Positions 1-6,669 of a stretch of 64,000 nucleotides of DNA are shown here, piece by piece (positions within the stretch are counted from its first letter, which is position 1; the number at the start of each line of letters is the position of its first letter). Made by a program: the position numbers and the translations under genes. The notes under the pieces were generated by a model. That model did no database searches. It was not told the origin of the DNA and worked only from the letters and a program-made list of their open reading frames with translations. The stretch comes from JBBQBM01 sp964554485. GTDB lineage: Bacteria; Patescibacteriota; Saccharimonadia; Saccharimonadales; JAGQMS01. Location of the stretch: contig CAZKOX010000002.1 of assembly GCA_964554485.1 (NCBI GenBank), positions 45,645 to 109,644 on the forward strand. Reading direction: 5' to 3'.

Positions 1-666
1 ATGCTATTACTTCATAAGATCATATCTGTTATTTCGCCAGAAACCTGTATTGTCTGCGACGACGAAGGTTGGCTATTATGTGACGCTTGCGCCTATTCAG
101 AGGTACCTTTTGTCGCCTCAACTTGCTATTCTTGCGGCGAAATAACAAATAATTTTGCAACATGTAAGAAATGTCTGCGCAAATCTCCCCTTTCAAGCGT
201 CTGGATAGTTACAAGATATGACGCTACTGCAAAGAAGCTTGTCGGAGAACTAAAATTTAATTCACGCCGCGGAGGTGCCGAGCCGATAGCAAGGCTATGC
301 AATAAAGTTTTGCCGCTACCAGACAATAGTCTTGTCACTCACCTTCCAACAAGTTCTTTTCATATTCGGCAGCGCGGTTTTGATCAATCAAAGTTAATAG
401 CCAAAAAATTAGCTCATAGGAAGTACAATTATGCGCCGCTGCTGAGGCGAGTAAAAAAGATTCATCAAATCGGCGCTAACAAGAAGCAGCGTCAAGAACA
501 GTTGGCCGGCGCTTTCGTAGCAGTGAACAAATATTTGATAAGAAATTCCAAGATATTGCTGGTTGATGACGTTGCTACCACTGGCGCGAGCCTAGAAGAA
601 GCTGCGCGAACATTAAAAAAGGCTGGCGCTAAAGAAGTATCAGCGGTTGTCTTTGCCAGAACCTAG
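1..666 (+). CDS. comF: ComF family phosphoribosyltransferase-like protein
   Basis: A 221-residue protein of the ComF/GntX type. The N-terminal part carries cysteine pairs at about residues 17-20, 27-30, 42-45 and 55-58, which would form small zinc-ribbon modules. The C-terminal part is a type I phosphoribosyltransferase fold with the PRPP-binding loop ILLVDDVATTGAS near residues 185-197. In naturally transformable bacteria ComF (ComFC) acts in the cytosol during uptake of single-stranded DNA; that role here is inferred from family. The ATG is the first base of the window, so a start further upstream cannot be excluded, although the length matches the family. No terminator with a T-run follows; the next 300 nt are a hairpin cluster. 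Confidence 0.9.
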   Translation: MLLLHKIISVISPETCIVCDDEGWLLCDACAYSEVPFVASTCYSCGEITNNFATCKKCLRKSPLSSVWIVTRYDATAKKLVGELKFNSRRGGAEPIARLCNKVLPLPDNSLVTHLPTSSFHIRQRGFDQSKLIAKKLAHRKYNYAPLLRRVKKIHQIGANKKQRQEQLAGAFVAVNKYLIRNSKILLVDDVATTGASLEEAARTLKKAGAKEVSAVVFART

Positions 667-673
667 AAGTAGT

Positions 674-820
674 TGGCGGAAGAGGTGGGGTAATGCACAT
701 CAATCTGTGCGCCGAGCTTCTCGGGCAACAGACTGATGACCGAACCGCATTGGGTTCTAATCCCATTCTTTCAGTAGAAAGACTATGACCGATACCCTTT
801 AGGTTCGGACATACTCTTCC
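674..820 (-). other. tRNA-Ser-derived structured element A
   Basis: Read on the minus strand, this 147-nt block begins with GGAAGAG and ends with CTCTTCCGCCA, the same 7-bp acceptor stem and CCA tail as the tRNA-Ser(CGA) 170 bp away. Its last 17 nt (CCCCACCTCTTCCGCCA) are identical to that tRNA. Between them are no D or anticodon arms but several helices: CCGAACC pairing with GGTTCGG, a TCTTTC/GAAAGA hairpin, and a 10-bp hairpin capped by CCGAG/CTCGG. It may be a decayed tRNA with an insertion, an att-like scar at a tRNA 3' end, or a tRNA-like RNA. No function can be assigned. Confidence 0.45.
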
Positions 821-878
821 TGGCGGAAGAGGTGGGGTTCGCCTTTTTGACTTGAAGTCAAAAACCCCACGCTCCGCC
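821..878 (-). repeat. Hairpin with second copy of tRNA-Ser 3' end
   Basis: The minus strand ends with CGAACCCCACCTCTTCCGCCA shortened by nothing at its 3' side: the final 20 nt match the 3' end of tRNA-Ser(CGA), including CCA. The 5' part folds back on it: GGCGGA pairs with TCCGCC, GTGGGG with CCCCAC, and a long TTTTTGACTT/AAGTCAAAAA stem lies inside. The block directly abuts element A at position 820/821. The inner loop CTTCAAG looks like a UCA anticodon loop, but the arms of a tRNA are absent. Confidence 0.5.
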
Positions 879-891
879 GACCGGCGGATCT

Positions 892-940
892 AGGGGCTTC
901 GGGACCGGGGTTTGCTACAAGCAAACTCGTTCGAGCCCCT
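892..940. repeat. Imperfect hairpin
   Basis: Inverted repeat with outer arms AGGGGCT and AGCCCCT, then TCG/CGA, and an inner perfect TTTGCT-ACA-AGCAAA stem. It belongs to the hairpin cluster between comF and the tRNA genes. No T-run follows on either strand, so it is not a standard terminator. Confidence 0.5.
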
Positions 941-952
941 CATATTCATAAT

Positions 953-990
953 CCTCCATAGCTATGGTCTCAAGACCAAAGCTATGGAGG
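953..990. repeat. Long hairpin next to tRNA-Ser(CGA)
   Basis: Near-perfect inverted repeat: CCTCCATAGCT pairs with AGCTATGGAGG, and TGGTCT with AGACCA inside, giving about 17 bp of stem. It lies one base beyond the CCA end of tRNA-Ser(CGA), so on the minus strand it is directly downstream of the tRNA. It may help 3' processing or termination, but no T-run follows. Confidence 0.55.
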
Positions 991-991
991 A

Positions 992-1082
992 TGGCGGAAG
1001 AGGTGGGGTTCGAACCCACGTTGGTTTTTACACCAAACACGATTTCGAATCGTGCGCCTTCAACCAGCTCAGCCACTCTTCC
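992..1082 (-). tRNA. tRNA-Ser (anticodon CGA)
   Basis: The minus strand gives a complete class II tRNA of 91 nt with encoded CCA: acceptor GGAAGAG/CTCTTCC, anticodon stem CACGA/TCGTG around a TTCGAAA loop with anticodon CGA (codon UCG), a long variable arm, and T-arm GTGGG-TTCGAAC-CCCAC. Its 3' end is duplicated twice nearby, at 674 and 821. Confidence 0.93.
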
Positions 1083-1164
1083 TCGATTAAGCATTGTAAC
1101 AGATTGAATAAAAAGTTGTCTCGTGGTACTATCACCCCTGTTCCTTTACGTACTATATTTTTAT

Positions 1165-1241
1165 GTACCCGTAGCTCAGCTGGATAGAGCGTTGGCTTGC
1201 GGAGCCAAAGGTCGTAGGTTCGAATCCTGTCGGGTACACCA
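1165..1241 (+). tRNA. tRNA-Arg (anticodon GCG)
   Basis: A 77-nt class I tRNA with encoded CCA: acceptor GTACCCG/CGGGTAC, D-arm GCTC/GAGC, anticodon stem TTGGC/GCCAA with loop TTGCGGA (anticodon GCG), T-arm with TTCGAAT. G34 would read CGC and CGU directly. Most bacteria instead use A34 edited to inosine by TadA. A MazG-like reading frame begins only 7 nt after its CCA. Confidence 0.92.
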
Positions 1242-1247
1242 TTATTT

Positions 1248-1574
1248 ATGACAATAAAATTTCATCGTAAATAAGTTCGGGATAATATCCCAGAGATTAT
1301 TAGAGCGAATGGCGCAAAGCCGGATTTTCGTGTTATCACCGATAATTTCGAGTATCTCGAAGCACTTACAGCAAAGCTAGTCGAGGAAACACACGAAGTC
1401 GTTAAAGATCCTAGCCTCGAAGAACTAGCCGATGCATTCGAAGTTATTCGCGCTATTGCCATTGCTCTTGGATATACTCCTGAAGAACTTGAAGCGGCTC
1501 GAGCCCAAAAAGCCGAAGAGCGTGGTGGCTTCGAAGGCCGTGTATGCTTAATTTCTACCGAAGAGAGTCATTAG
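1248..1574 (+). pseudogene. MazG/HisE-like pyrophosphohydrolase with early nonsense codon
   Basis: Starting at ATG 1248, the frame reads MTIKFHRK, then TAA, then VRDNIPEIIRANGAK and on to a natural TAG at 1572, 109 codons in all. The protein resembles the small phosphoribosyl-ATP pyrophosphohydrolase-like/MazG-like family, whose N-terminus typically reads KYNKLVRDKIPEII. The TAA sits exactly where the family has Leu (TTA to TAA is one change). Acidic EE..E and LADAFEV motifs expected for metal-bound nucleotide hydrolysis are kept. No ATG, GTG or TTG follows soon enough to restart. Either a recent pseudogene or a base-call error. The 3' end overlaps the convergent gene by 4 nt. Confidence 0.7.
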
Positions 1575-2128
1575 AAGTGGATGCGGTGGAGGAACTTGTC
1601 GATAAGGCCTGGTTCGTGGTTTTCGAAAGGCACAAAAGCGCTAAGTGTATCAATAATTTTTTCGCCGTCATCTGGTGCAAAATAAACGCTCAGTGGTGGA
1701 GCCCAGCGTTTAGTTGGCAATAATATTATGCTTTCGATAGGTCCTTCACTAACAACCGCAAACGATCGAAACTCTTCATAAGGGGCATATCGTTCGCCGA
1801 CAGTAATCCCGGCACCACCAATACTATATTCTAGTACTCTAGGCTTTCGAGCAGCTCCAACACCAAAGATGAATGCTAAAATCGCGATTATAACGGTGGC
1901 GAATATGTCTCGGGTTAATAAATAAACCACAGCAGCAATTACTAAACCAGCACCAGCCAGACCTAAAAACCAGCCCGAAGTCTTTTGGTGATCAATAAAT
2001 TCTGATGCTGTCCATCTTATTTCTACCGGTTCTTCCGCTGCTTGAAGTTCGGGCGTACGCTGCGTGCTGGAGTAGTCGGCCGTGGCATCAGGACGGTCGT
2101 AAAGTTGTTTTTCGCTGTCACTATCCAT
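1571..2128 (-). CDS. Two-helix membrane protein, unknown function
   Basis: About 185 residues from the ATG at 2128. The N-terminal 45 residues are polar and acidic. Two hydrophobic segments follow (roughly residues 55-72 and 76-94), then a cytosolic C-terminal domain of about 90 residues rich in beta-strand patterns, which could be PH-like. I do not recognise a named family. A TTG nine codons upstream keeps the frame open, but the ATG is preferred: a -10-like TACAAT lies 7 nt before it, as at many starts here. Structured repeat copy 1 lies 20 nt upstream. Confidence 0.7.
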   Translation of the reverse strand: MDSDSEKQLYDRPDATADYSSTQRTPELQAAEEPVEIRWTASEFIDHQKTSGWFLGLAGAGLVIAAVVYLLTRDIFATVIIAILAFIFGVGAARKPRVLEYSIGGAGITVGERYAPYEEFRSFAVVSEGPIESIILLPTKRWAPPLSVYFAPDDGEKIIDTLSAFVPFENHEPGLIDKFLHRIHF

Positions 2129-2147
2129 AAGCCTTATTGTAGCATCA

Positions 2148-2318
2148 CCACACAATTTGCATCAGCTAAGCCTGCTCTTTGGCGGAGCCAAAGACACCGC
2201 TTAGCTTCTTGGCCATTTTCAGTCCTTGAAGTCCAGTACTCGCATCAACGTACTATTTGTACGTCTTGCTCCGTGCTTCCTTCAAGTACCGAAACTGACC
2301 TAAGTGCAAAATGCGTGG
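2148..2318 (-). repeat. Structured RNA repeat, copy 1
   Basis: A 171-bp block whose minus strand aligns over its full length with 23588-23757. Its ends pair (CCACGCATTTTGCA with TGCAAATTGTGTGG, 12 or more pairs). Inside are GCTAAGC/GCTTAGC, CTTTGGC/GCCAAAG, CTTGAAG/CTTCAAG and ACGTAC/GTACGT helices. The same helices exist in copy 2 with different, compensating bases. Conserved unpaired strings include CGGAGC and GAGTACTGGA. It ends 20 nt before the ATG of the membrane-protein gene at 2128. Type and function unknown: a cis-acting RNA, a small RNA, or a miniature mobile repeat. Confidence 0.75.
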
Positions 2319-2376
2319 GCTAAATAATAAAGACTTCATTTTTAAGAGGTCATGAGATAATATAGTCCGGAAGCAC

Positions 2377-2471
<95 letters not shown>

Positions 2472-2491
2472 TTGCTTTTAATTTATGTTCT

Positions 2492-2581
2492 GGAGAGGTG
2501 ACCGAGTGGTTTAAGGTACTTGTCTTGAAAACAAGCGTGCCTGCAAGGGTACCGTGAGTTCGAATCTCACCCTCTCCGCCA
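2492..2581 (+). tRNA. tRNA-Ser (anticodon TGA)
   Basis: Complete class II tRNA with CCA: acceptor GGAGAGG/CCTCTCC, anticodon stem CTTGT/ACAAG with loop CTTGAAA (anticodon UGA, codon UCA/UCN), variable arm, T-arm GTGAG-TTCGAAT-CTCAC. It is 22 nt downstream of tRNA-Ser(GCT) and probably cotranscribed with it. The last 16-17 nt are repeated at 2683-2699. Confidence 0.94.
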
Positions 2582-2591
2582 GGAAGGAAAG

Positions 2592-2623
2592 GCTCACCAT
2601 TTATGGTGGGCTTTTGCTTTTTC
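2592..2623 (+). terminator. Rho-independent terminator of the tRNA-Ser pair
   Basis: GCTCACC and GGTGGGC form a 7-bp stem (one G-T wobble) with a 6-nt loop, followed by CTTTTGCTTTTT. It ends the two-tRNA transcription unit. Confidence 0.8.
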
Positions 2624-2627
2624 GTTC

Positions 2628-2699
2628 GAGAAAGTGGGTGATTCGGACAGTGGAGTTCGGTCTCGCCCCAGCGAGTGCACTTTCTCACCCTCTCCGCCA
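2628..2699 (+). repeat. Hairpin fused to duplicated tRNA-Ser 3' end
   Basis: A 72-nt block beyond the terminator. GAGAAAGTG pairs with CACTTTCTC (9 bp), and the block ends in CTCACCCTCTCCGCCA, identical to the 3' end of tRNA-Ser(TGA) at 2566-2581. The same design, a hairpin joined to a tRNA-Ser 3' tail, occurs next to tRNA-Ser(CGA) at 674-878. Confidence 0.55.
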
Positions 2700-2703
2700 T
2701 TTA

Positions 2704-3810
2704 TTACTGAATTTTTGGAACTGGCTTCGACTCTTTTGGTTTTTCTTCAACTGGAGCTGGGTGCTCTGGTTCTTTATTTTCAATATCCTCAGCTTCCGGG
2801 TTCTTTTTCTTCTGGGTGATGTAAATCACAGCGAAGATTACAGATACAGCAATATATATCCCACCGAATATCATGTTCCATTTTCCGGTCGAAGAACTTA
2901 CTTCTCGAATAAGTGGGAATAGAATATTTTCGGCAAGACCGTTATCGCCACCACCTGCGGTGCGTTCAAGAATACTTTCCCTTAGCAAAATACTTGTCCC
3001 GCCGAAGAGCAATAATAAGCCTCCGACGATACCGAAGAACCAGCTCAAAATCTTAAATCCATTACGTTTTGGTCGACACAAGACAACAATAAGCGCTGAG
3101 TTTATAGCAACCAGAATTGCTAACAAAACAGGAGAACTTCTTAACCAACCGAATATCCTCGGTGCGTTTGAAAAAGCCTCATCAATCGGCTTGTTTTGGC
3201 CGCCAAAATCTAGTTTGACGTCTTCGTTACTTAGCGTGGTGTCGGGCAAGACATCCTGACTGCTAGCAATCTCAGACTTAAACTGTTCAATTTGAGCACT
3301 TGCGTCAGCTCCTGACGGCAAACAGGTTGCCGAGAACGGATCAAATTCTTCCATACTTTCGCCACTCTGACAGGCTGGCAAGCTGGCTACTCTGGCAAGT
3401 CCTTCGACGCCAAGGGCGTCAATAAAAGCCTGTTTTTCTTCATTAAAGTCTAGGTTAAAAACTAGAGTGTCGGTCTTCCCTTCTAACCAGTTGTAGGCAC
3501 TGTCAAGAACTGTTTCAACATCTTCTTTTAGTGTTGTCGGTGGAAAGGCTTTTTTGGCAGCTCGAGTTAGGGCGTCGACGTCAAAACCGCCTTCCGGATT
3601 TTCGCCACCTCGGTTGGTTTGATCCTGCTTAACTAGGTTAGCTAGTTCAGTAACAAAATTGTCATAAACCTTACTTTCATTCAACCAGGTTTTTGTAACT
3701 TCACGATCGAGGATTGTCATTCGAGCTGTCCAAATTCCAGCGTTAAGAAATATTAGTCCGCCAAAACCAAGCACTAATAAGGATAAAAATATTTTTCTTA
3801 AGGTATTCAC
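2704..3810 (-). CDS. Membrane protein with large extracytoplasmic domain, unknown function
   Basis: 368 residues starting at GTG 3810. A first hydrophobic helix (residues 5-25) is followed by about 200 residues that should lie outside the membrane, with two Cys about 15 residues apart that could form a disulfide. Three more helices follow (about 228-248, 256-278, 315-338), then a Lys/Glu/Pro-rich cytosolic tail. No named family recognised. The start is supported by TACAAT 8 nt upstream, and the gene is divergent from the HIT gene. Confidence 0.75.
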   Translation of the reverse strand: MNTLRKIFLSLLVLGFGGLIFLNAGIWTARMTILDREVTKTWLNESKVYDNFVTELANLVKQDQTNRGGENPEGGFDVDALTRAAKKAFPPTTLKEDVETVLDSAYNWLEGKTDTLVFNLDFNEEKQAFIDALGVEGLARVASLPACQSGESMEEFDPFSATCLPSGADASAQIEQFKSEIASSQDVLPDTTLSNEDVKLDFGGQNKPIDEAFSNAPRIFGWLRSSPVLLAILVAINSALIVVLCRPKRNGFKILSWFFGIVGGLLLLFGGTSILLRESILERTAGGGDNGLAENILFPLIREVSSSTGKWNMIFGGIYIAVSVIFAVIYITQKKKNPEAEDIENKEPEHPAPVEEKPKESKPVPKIQ

Positions 3811-3852
3811 TACCTTCTATTGTACTACTGCTTAACGAGTTACAATATACCT

Positions 3853-4257
3853 ATGGCCGATTCAATCTTTACAAGAATTATCAAAGGCGAAATTCCCTGC
3901 CACAAAATCTATGAGGACGATCGGGTAATCGCCTTTCTAGATATCCATCAGATTCAACCCGGCCATGTGCTTGTAGTGCCTAAAACACAGATTGGTCGTG
4001 TGTGGGAGTTGTCGGAAGAAGATTATCATTACCTGATGAGTGTGGTTAAACATATCGCAAGCCACATGAAGAAAATTCTTAATTCTCAGAGAATTGGAAT
4101 GTTCGTCGATGGCTACGAGACTGCGGACCATGCCCATATTCACCTTCTTCCATTAACTGAAGGCATTGAACGTGCCTTTGTAGAATATGCTAATAACGAT
4201 CAAAAAGAGCCAAACCACGGAGCCTTAGCAGAGATCGCTAAAAAATTAGCTTTCTAA
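3853..4257 (+). CDS. HIT family nucleotide hydrolase/transferase
   Basis: 134 residues. The histidine-triad motif HAHIHLLP near residues 93-100 holds the catalytic histidine, and the N-terminus (IFTRIIKGEIPCHKIYEDD) is typical of the HINT/bacterial HIT branch. Such enzymes hydrolyse purine phosphoramidates or dinucleoside polyphosphates in the cytosol; the exact substrate cannot be read from sequence. An in-frame start exists 11 codons upstream, but the ATG at 3853 fits the family N-terminus and lies 6 nt after TACAAT, implying a leaderless mRNA. Ends 1 nt before the convergent pyrH. Confidence 0.92.
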   Translation: MADSIFTRIIKGEIPCHKIYEDDRVIAFLDIHQIQPGHVLVVPKTQIGRVWELSEEDYHYLMSVVKHIASHMKKILNSQRIGMFVDGYETADHAHIHLLPLTEGIERAFVEYANNDQKEPNHGALAEIAKKLAF

Positions 4258-4258
4258 A

Positions 4259-4984
4259 CTAGCTTGAAGTAACGATTGAGCCGTAAGTAGTATCTCCCGC
4301 AATAACGCCAAGCACGCTTTCGACGTCAGGACGACAAACAGCCACTGTAATTTGATGTTCTCGAGCCAATGCTAATGCTGTCTTGTCCATAACTTTAATC
4401 TGTGGATTTCTTAGCGCTTCATCAAGTGTCAAGCGTGGTATTCTCTCGGCGCTAGTCGATAGTTTAGGGTCTGCAGTATATACACCATCCACATCAGTAG
4501 TTTTAACAACTAACCTGCAACCTAATTCGTATCCTACGGCAACCGTAGCGGTATCGGTAGAGAACCCAGCAGATCCCATTCCTCCTGTAACTATCACTAC
4601 CCTTCCTGGTTTTCCTAATTCTGCTAACCCGCGTTTTACGCTGTAGGACTCAACAAAACTTCGTACATCAACTTTACCCAAGATCGTCGGGGTTACGCCG
4701 TTGTCTCTTTCCTGAAGTAGTTGGCCTAAGAAAAGCCCATTCTGTACCGTAGCTAGCATTCCAAGCTGGTCGGCGATAATGCCGTCTTTAAAACCATGCT
4801 TAACTAATTTTGGTCCACGAATAACATTACCTCCACCAACAACACAAGCTACTTGCTGACGATTTCTCACCAATGCTTCAATTACATTGCAAATCCTGCC
4901 CGCCTGTTCAACGTCAAAATTATATTCGTCAGAACCGAGCTGTTCGCCGGAGACTTTTAGCATTACTCTGTCAAAACCTGGCAT
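4259..4984 (-). CDS. pyrH: UMP kinase
   Basis: 241 residues, the normal length for bacterial UMP kinase of the amino-acid kinase fold. It phosphorylates UMP to UDP with ATP in pyrimidine nucleotide supply. Visible motifs: LKVSGEQL at the N-terminus, GGGNVIRG around residue 51, TGGMGSAGFSTD in the middle (usual family form is GTGNPFFTTD), and TTDVDGVYTADPK near residue 165. The glycine loop variant is unusual but the fold signature is complete. It stands alone, convergent with the HIT gene. A -10-like TATACT lies 11 nt before the ATG. Confidence 0.9.
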   Translation of the reverse strand: MPGFDRVMLKVSGEQLGSDEYNFDVEQAGRICNVIEALVRNRQQVACVVGGGNVIRGPKLVKHGFKDGIIADQLGMLATVQNGLFLGQLLQERDNGVTPTILGKVDVRSFVESYSVKRGLAELGKPGRVVIVTGGMGSAGFSTDTATVAVGYELGCRLVVKTTDVDGVYTADPKLSTSAERIPRLTLDEALRNPQIKVMDKTALALAREHQITVAVCRPDVESVLGVIAGDTTYGSIVTSS

Positions 4985-5094
4985 ATCTACAAAATAGTAT
5001 ATGGACTGAAGACAATGTATACAAAAGCGTTTTAAGCACGAAATAAATACAATTTTGAATAGAAAACTAGCCGGATAGTGCTAGAATTAGTTTA

Positions 5095-5946
5095 ATGAAC
5101 GAGGTGGAACTCGGCCGTGCTATCCAAGCGGCCCGAAAAAAGATTGGTCTGACTCAGCAGGAGCTATGTCAGAAAACCGGCATTTCTTATTCGACATTGG
5201 CTAAAATTGAACGCGGTGCCATTAAAAGTCCCAGTGTTTTTACGGTTGTTAATATTGCCGCTGTTTGTGGACTGTCAGTCGAGGAATTGGCCGGTACAAG
5301 TACTTCTCAAAATAAAGAAGTAACTAAGCGTGATCTTAAACGAGCAAAGAACGGAATTCAATTTATATTTTTCGATATTAACGGATGTATGGTGCGGTTT
5401 TTCCAGACTGCTTTTACGAGCATTGCAGCCGATTATGGCGTTTCGCCTGAGTTAATAGAAGGTGCTTTTTGGCATTATAACGACTCTGCTTGTCGTGGCG
5501 AGATGAGCATTGATGATTTCAGCAAACTTCTCGCCGAACGCGTAGGCCTAGAGTCGATCGATTGGGACAAATACTATCTCGACGCCGTTCAACCCATTCG
5601 TGAAGCTCAGGACGCGCTTGTATGGGCTAGTAAATCATTTAAGGTCGGCTTACTTACGAATATTATGTCTGGTCAAATTGATTCCCTACTCCAAAAAGGC
5701 CTGTTACCAAAAATTGACTATGACGTTATTGTTGATTCTTCCAAGATCGGAGCAATTAAGCCAGAGGCGCATATCTATGAGCTGGCAGCTAAGCTAGCTG
5801 GTGCAGATCCTGGGAGTATTTTGCTTGTCGACGACAGTCGGGCCAATCTAATGGCTGCCGAAAAAATGGGCTGGCACTCTCTTTGGTTTGATGACTTTCG
5901 GCCAACCGAATCAATCGACAAATTCAAAGAACTCCTCGAAGTCTAA
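5095..5946 (+). CDS. XRE-type HTH domain fused to HAD-like hydrolase
   Basis: 283 residues in two domains. Residues 1-62 are a Cro/C1-type helix-turn-helix (GLTQQELCQKTGISYSTLAKIERG). From about residue 88 there is a HAD superfamily phosphatase/dehalogenase-like domain: motif I FFDINGCM with the nucleophile Asp and Asn at +2, motif II TNIM, motif III Lys in KPEAHIY, and motif IV LLVDDSRANL. The fusion suggests a DNA-binding regulator that senses or processes a small phosphorylated ligand; this is inference. TAGAAT lies 7 nt before the ATG. A large hairpin follows the stop codon. Confidence 0.85.
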   Translation: MNEVELGRAIQAARKKIGLTQQELCQKTGISYSTLAKIERGAIKSPSVFTVVNIAAVCGLSVEELAGTSTSQNKEVTKRDLKRAKNGIQFIFFDINGCMVRFFQTAFTSIAADYGVSPELIEGAFWHYNDSACRGEMSIDDFSKLLAERVGLESIDWDKYYLDAVQPIREAQDALVWASKSFKVGLLTNIMSGQIDSLLQKGLLPKIDYDVIVDSSKIGAIKPEAHIYELAAKLAGADPGSILLVDDSRANLMAAEKMGWHSLWFDDFRPTESIDKFKELLEV

Positions 5947-5948
5947 AT

Positions 5949-6011
5949 CTAACAACACAAGAGAAAACTAGTTTTTCTACTCTGTTGTTAGGAGGAGGGG
6001 CGAACCCCTCC
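5949..6011. terminator. Double hairpin between convergent genes
   Basis: CTAACAACA pairs with TGTTGTTAG around an AT-rich imperfect inner stem (5949-5991). GGAGGGG-CGAA-CCCCTCC follows (5994-6011). The first can end the HAD gene and the second the GC-rich gene on the other strand. Neither has a long T-run. Confidence 0.6.
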
Positions 6012-6033
6012 CCCAATACAACTCTCTGTCGCC

Positions 6034-6462
6034 TCAGGCCACAAACCACGAACCTTGGGTTGCGGGGTTGGCGTTGTGGCGGATGAGCGCTTCGATTTCT
6101 GCGCAGTTGCAGGCGCTTACCTGCTCATCGCAGATGCCATTGCAGACGCCATCTTCCAGGTCATCTTCCGGAACATCGGCGAAGTACAGGTCGTCCTCGA
6201 GACGATCGACTTCCGCTTCTTGTTCCCGCCTGGCCAACTGGTCTTGTTCGGCTTTCCAGGTGGCCCACACAGCTTCATCGTCAGCCTGTTCTTCTGCGCA
6301 GCAGGTGTCGAAGTAAGCGCTACTTGCAGCTTCTTCGTCTGCGACGAACCTGTCCCAGTCGGCGTTCAGGTCAGTGTTGATTTGACGCTGAAGTGCACGC
6401 TCGCGCTCGGCGTATCTCTTGAGTCCGAAGGCGCGGAGCGTCCTCATCATGAACATGTACAT
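6034..6462 (-). CDS. GC-rich orphan acidic protein
   Basis: 142 residues, highly acidic, predicted mostly helical, with clustered cysteines (CC near residue 53, then CNGIC and CNC near residues 107-120) that could bind metal or form disulfides. No signal peptide, membrane helix or known domain. Third codon positions are strongly G/C (CTGGAAG, GACGAC, GCGCAG), unlike all neighbours, which suggests transfer or strong expression selection. The start is supported by AAAGGGGC before ATG 6462. It has a consensus promoter and a leader of about 160 nt. Confidence 0.65.
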   Translation of the reverse strand: MYMFMMRTLRAFGLKRYAERERALQRQINTDLNADWDRFVADEEAASSAYFDTCCAEEQADDEAVWATWKAEQDQLARREQEAEVDRLEDDLYFADVPEDDLEDGVCNGICDEQVSACNCAEIEALIRHNANPATQGSWFVA

Positions 6463-6626
6463 TAGTGCCCCTTTGTTGAGTTGATCTGTTGATCTTAGCG
6501 ATTGGGGAAAAATTCACGAGTTTGCATGCATTTATTCCCAATCACCCACCTCTTTATAAGGAGCTACTTTACAGAGAGTTGATTGTAAAATTGCTCGAGA
6601 CAAGAAATCTTATCTCGAATAGACAG

Positions 6627-6655
6627 ATTATAGCACTTATGTCTATTTTTGTCAA
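6627..6655 (-). promoter_or_regulatory. Consensus sigma-70 promoter for the GC-rich gene
   Basis: On the minus strand TTGACA, a 17-nt spacer and TATAAT, a perfect match to the bacterial consensus. Transcription should start near 6620. The leader contains a TCGAGA/TCTCGA hairpin near 6590-6615. Confidence 0.85.
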
Positions 6656-6669
6656 TCTAAGCTACGTAA

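Noticed and set aside
840..862. tRNA-Sec-like anticodon arm (loop CTTCAAG, anticodon UCA)
   Set aside because: The flanking stem is a long palindrome, and no D, variable or T arm of a tRNA can be built. TGA is used as an ordinary stop at 27556, 41129, 42575, 44891 and 61301, so no sign of UGA recoding.
912..1187. 91-codon plus-strand reading frame across the tRNA genes
   Set aside because: It runs through the tRNA-Ser, the hairpins and into the tRNA-Arg promoter; no ribosome site.
6055..6465. 136-codon plus-strand frame opposite the GC-rich gene
   Set aside because: Shadow of the minus-strand gene, which has the promoter, the ribosome site and better codon structure.
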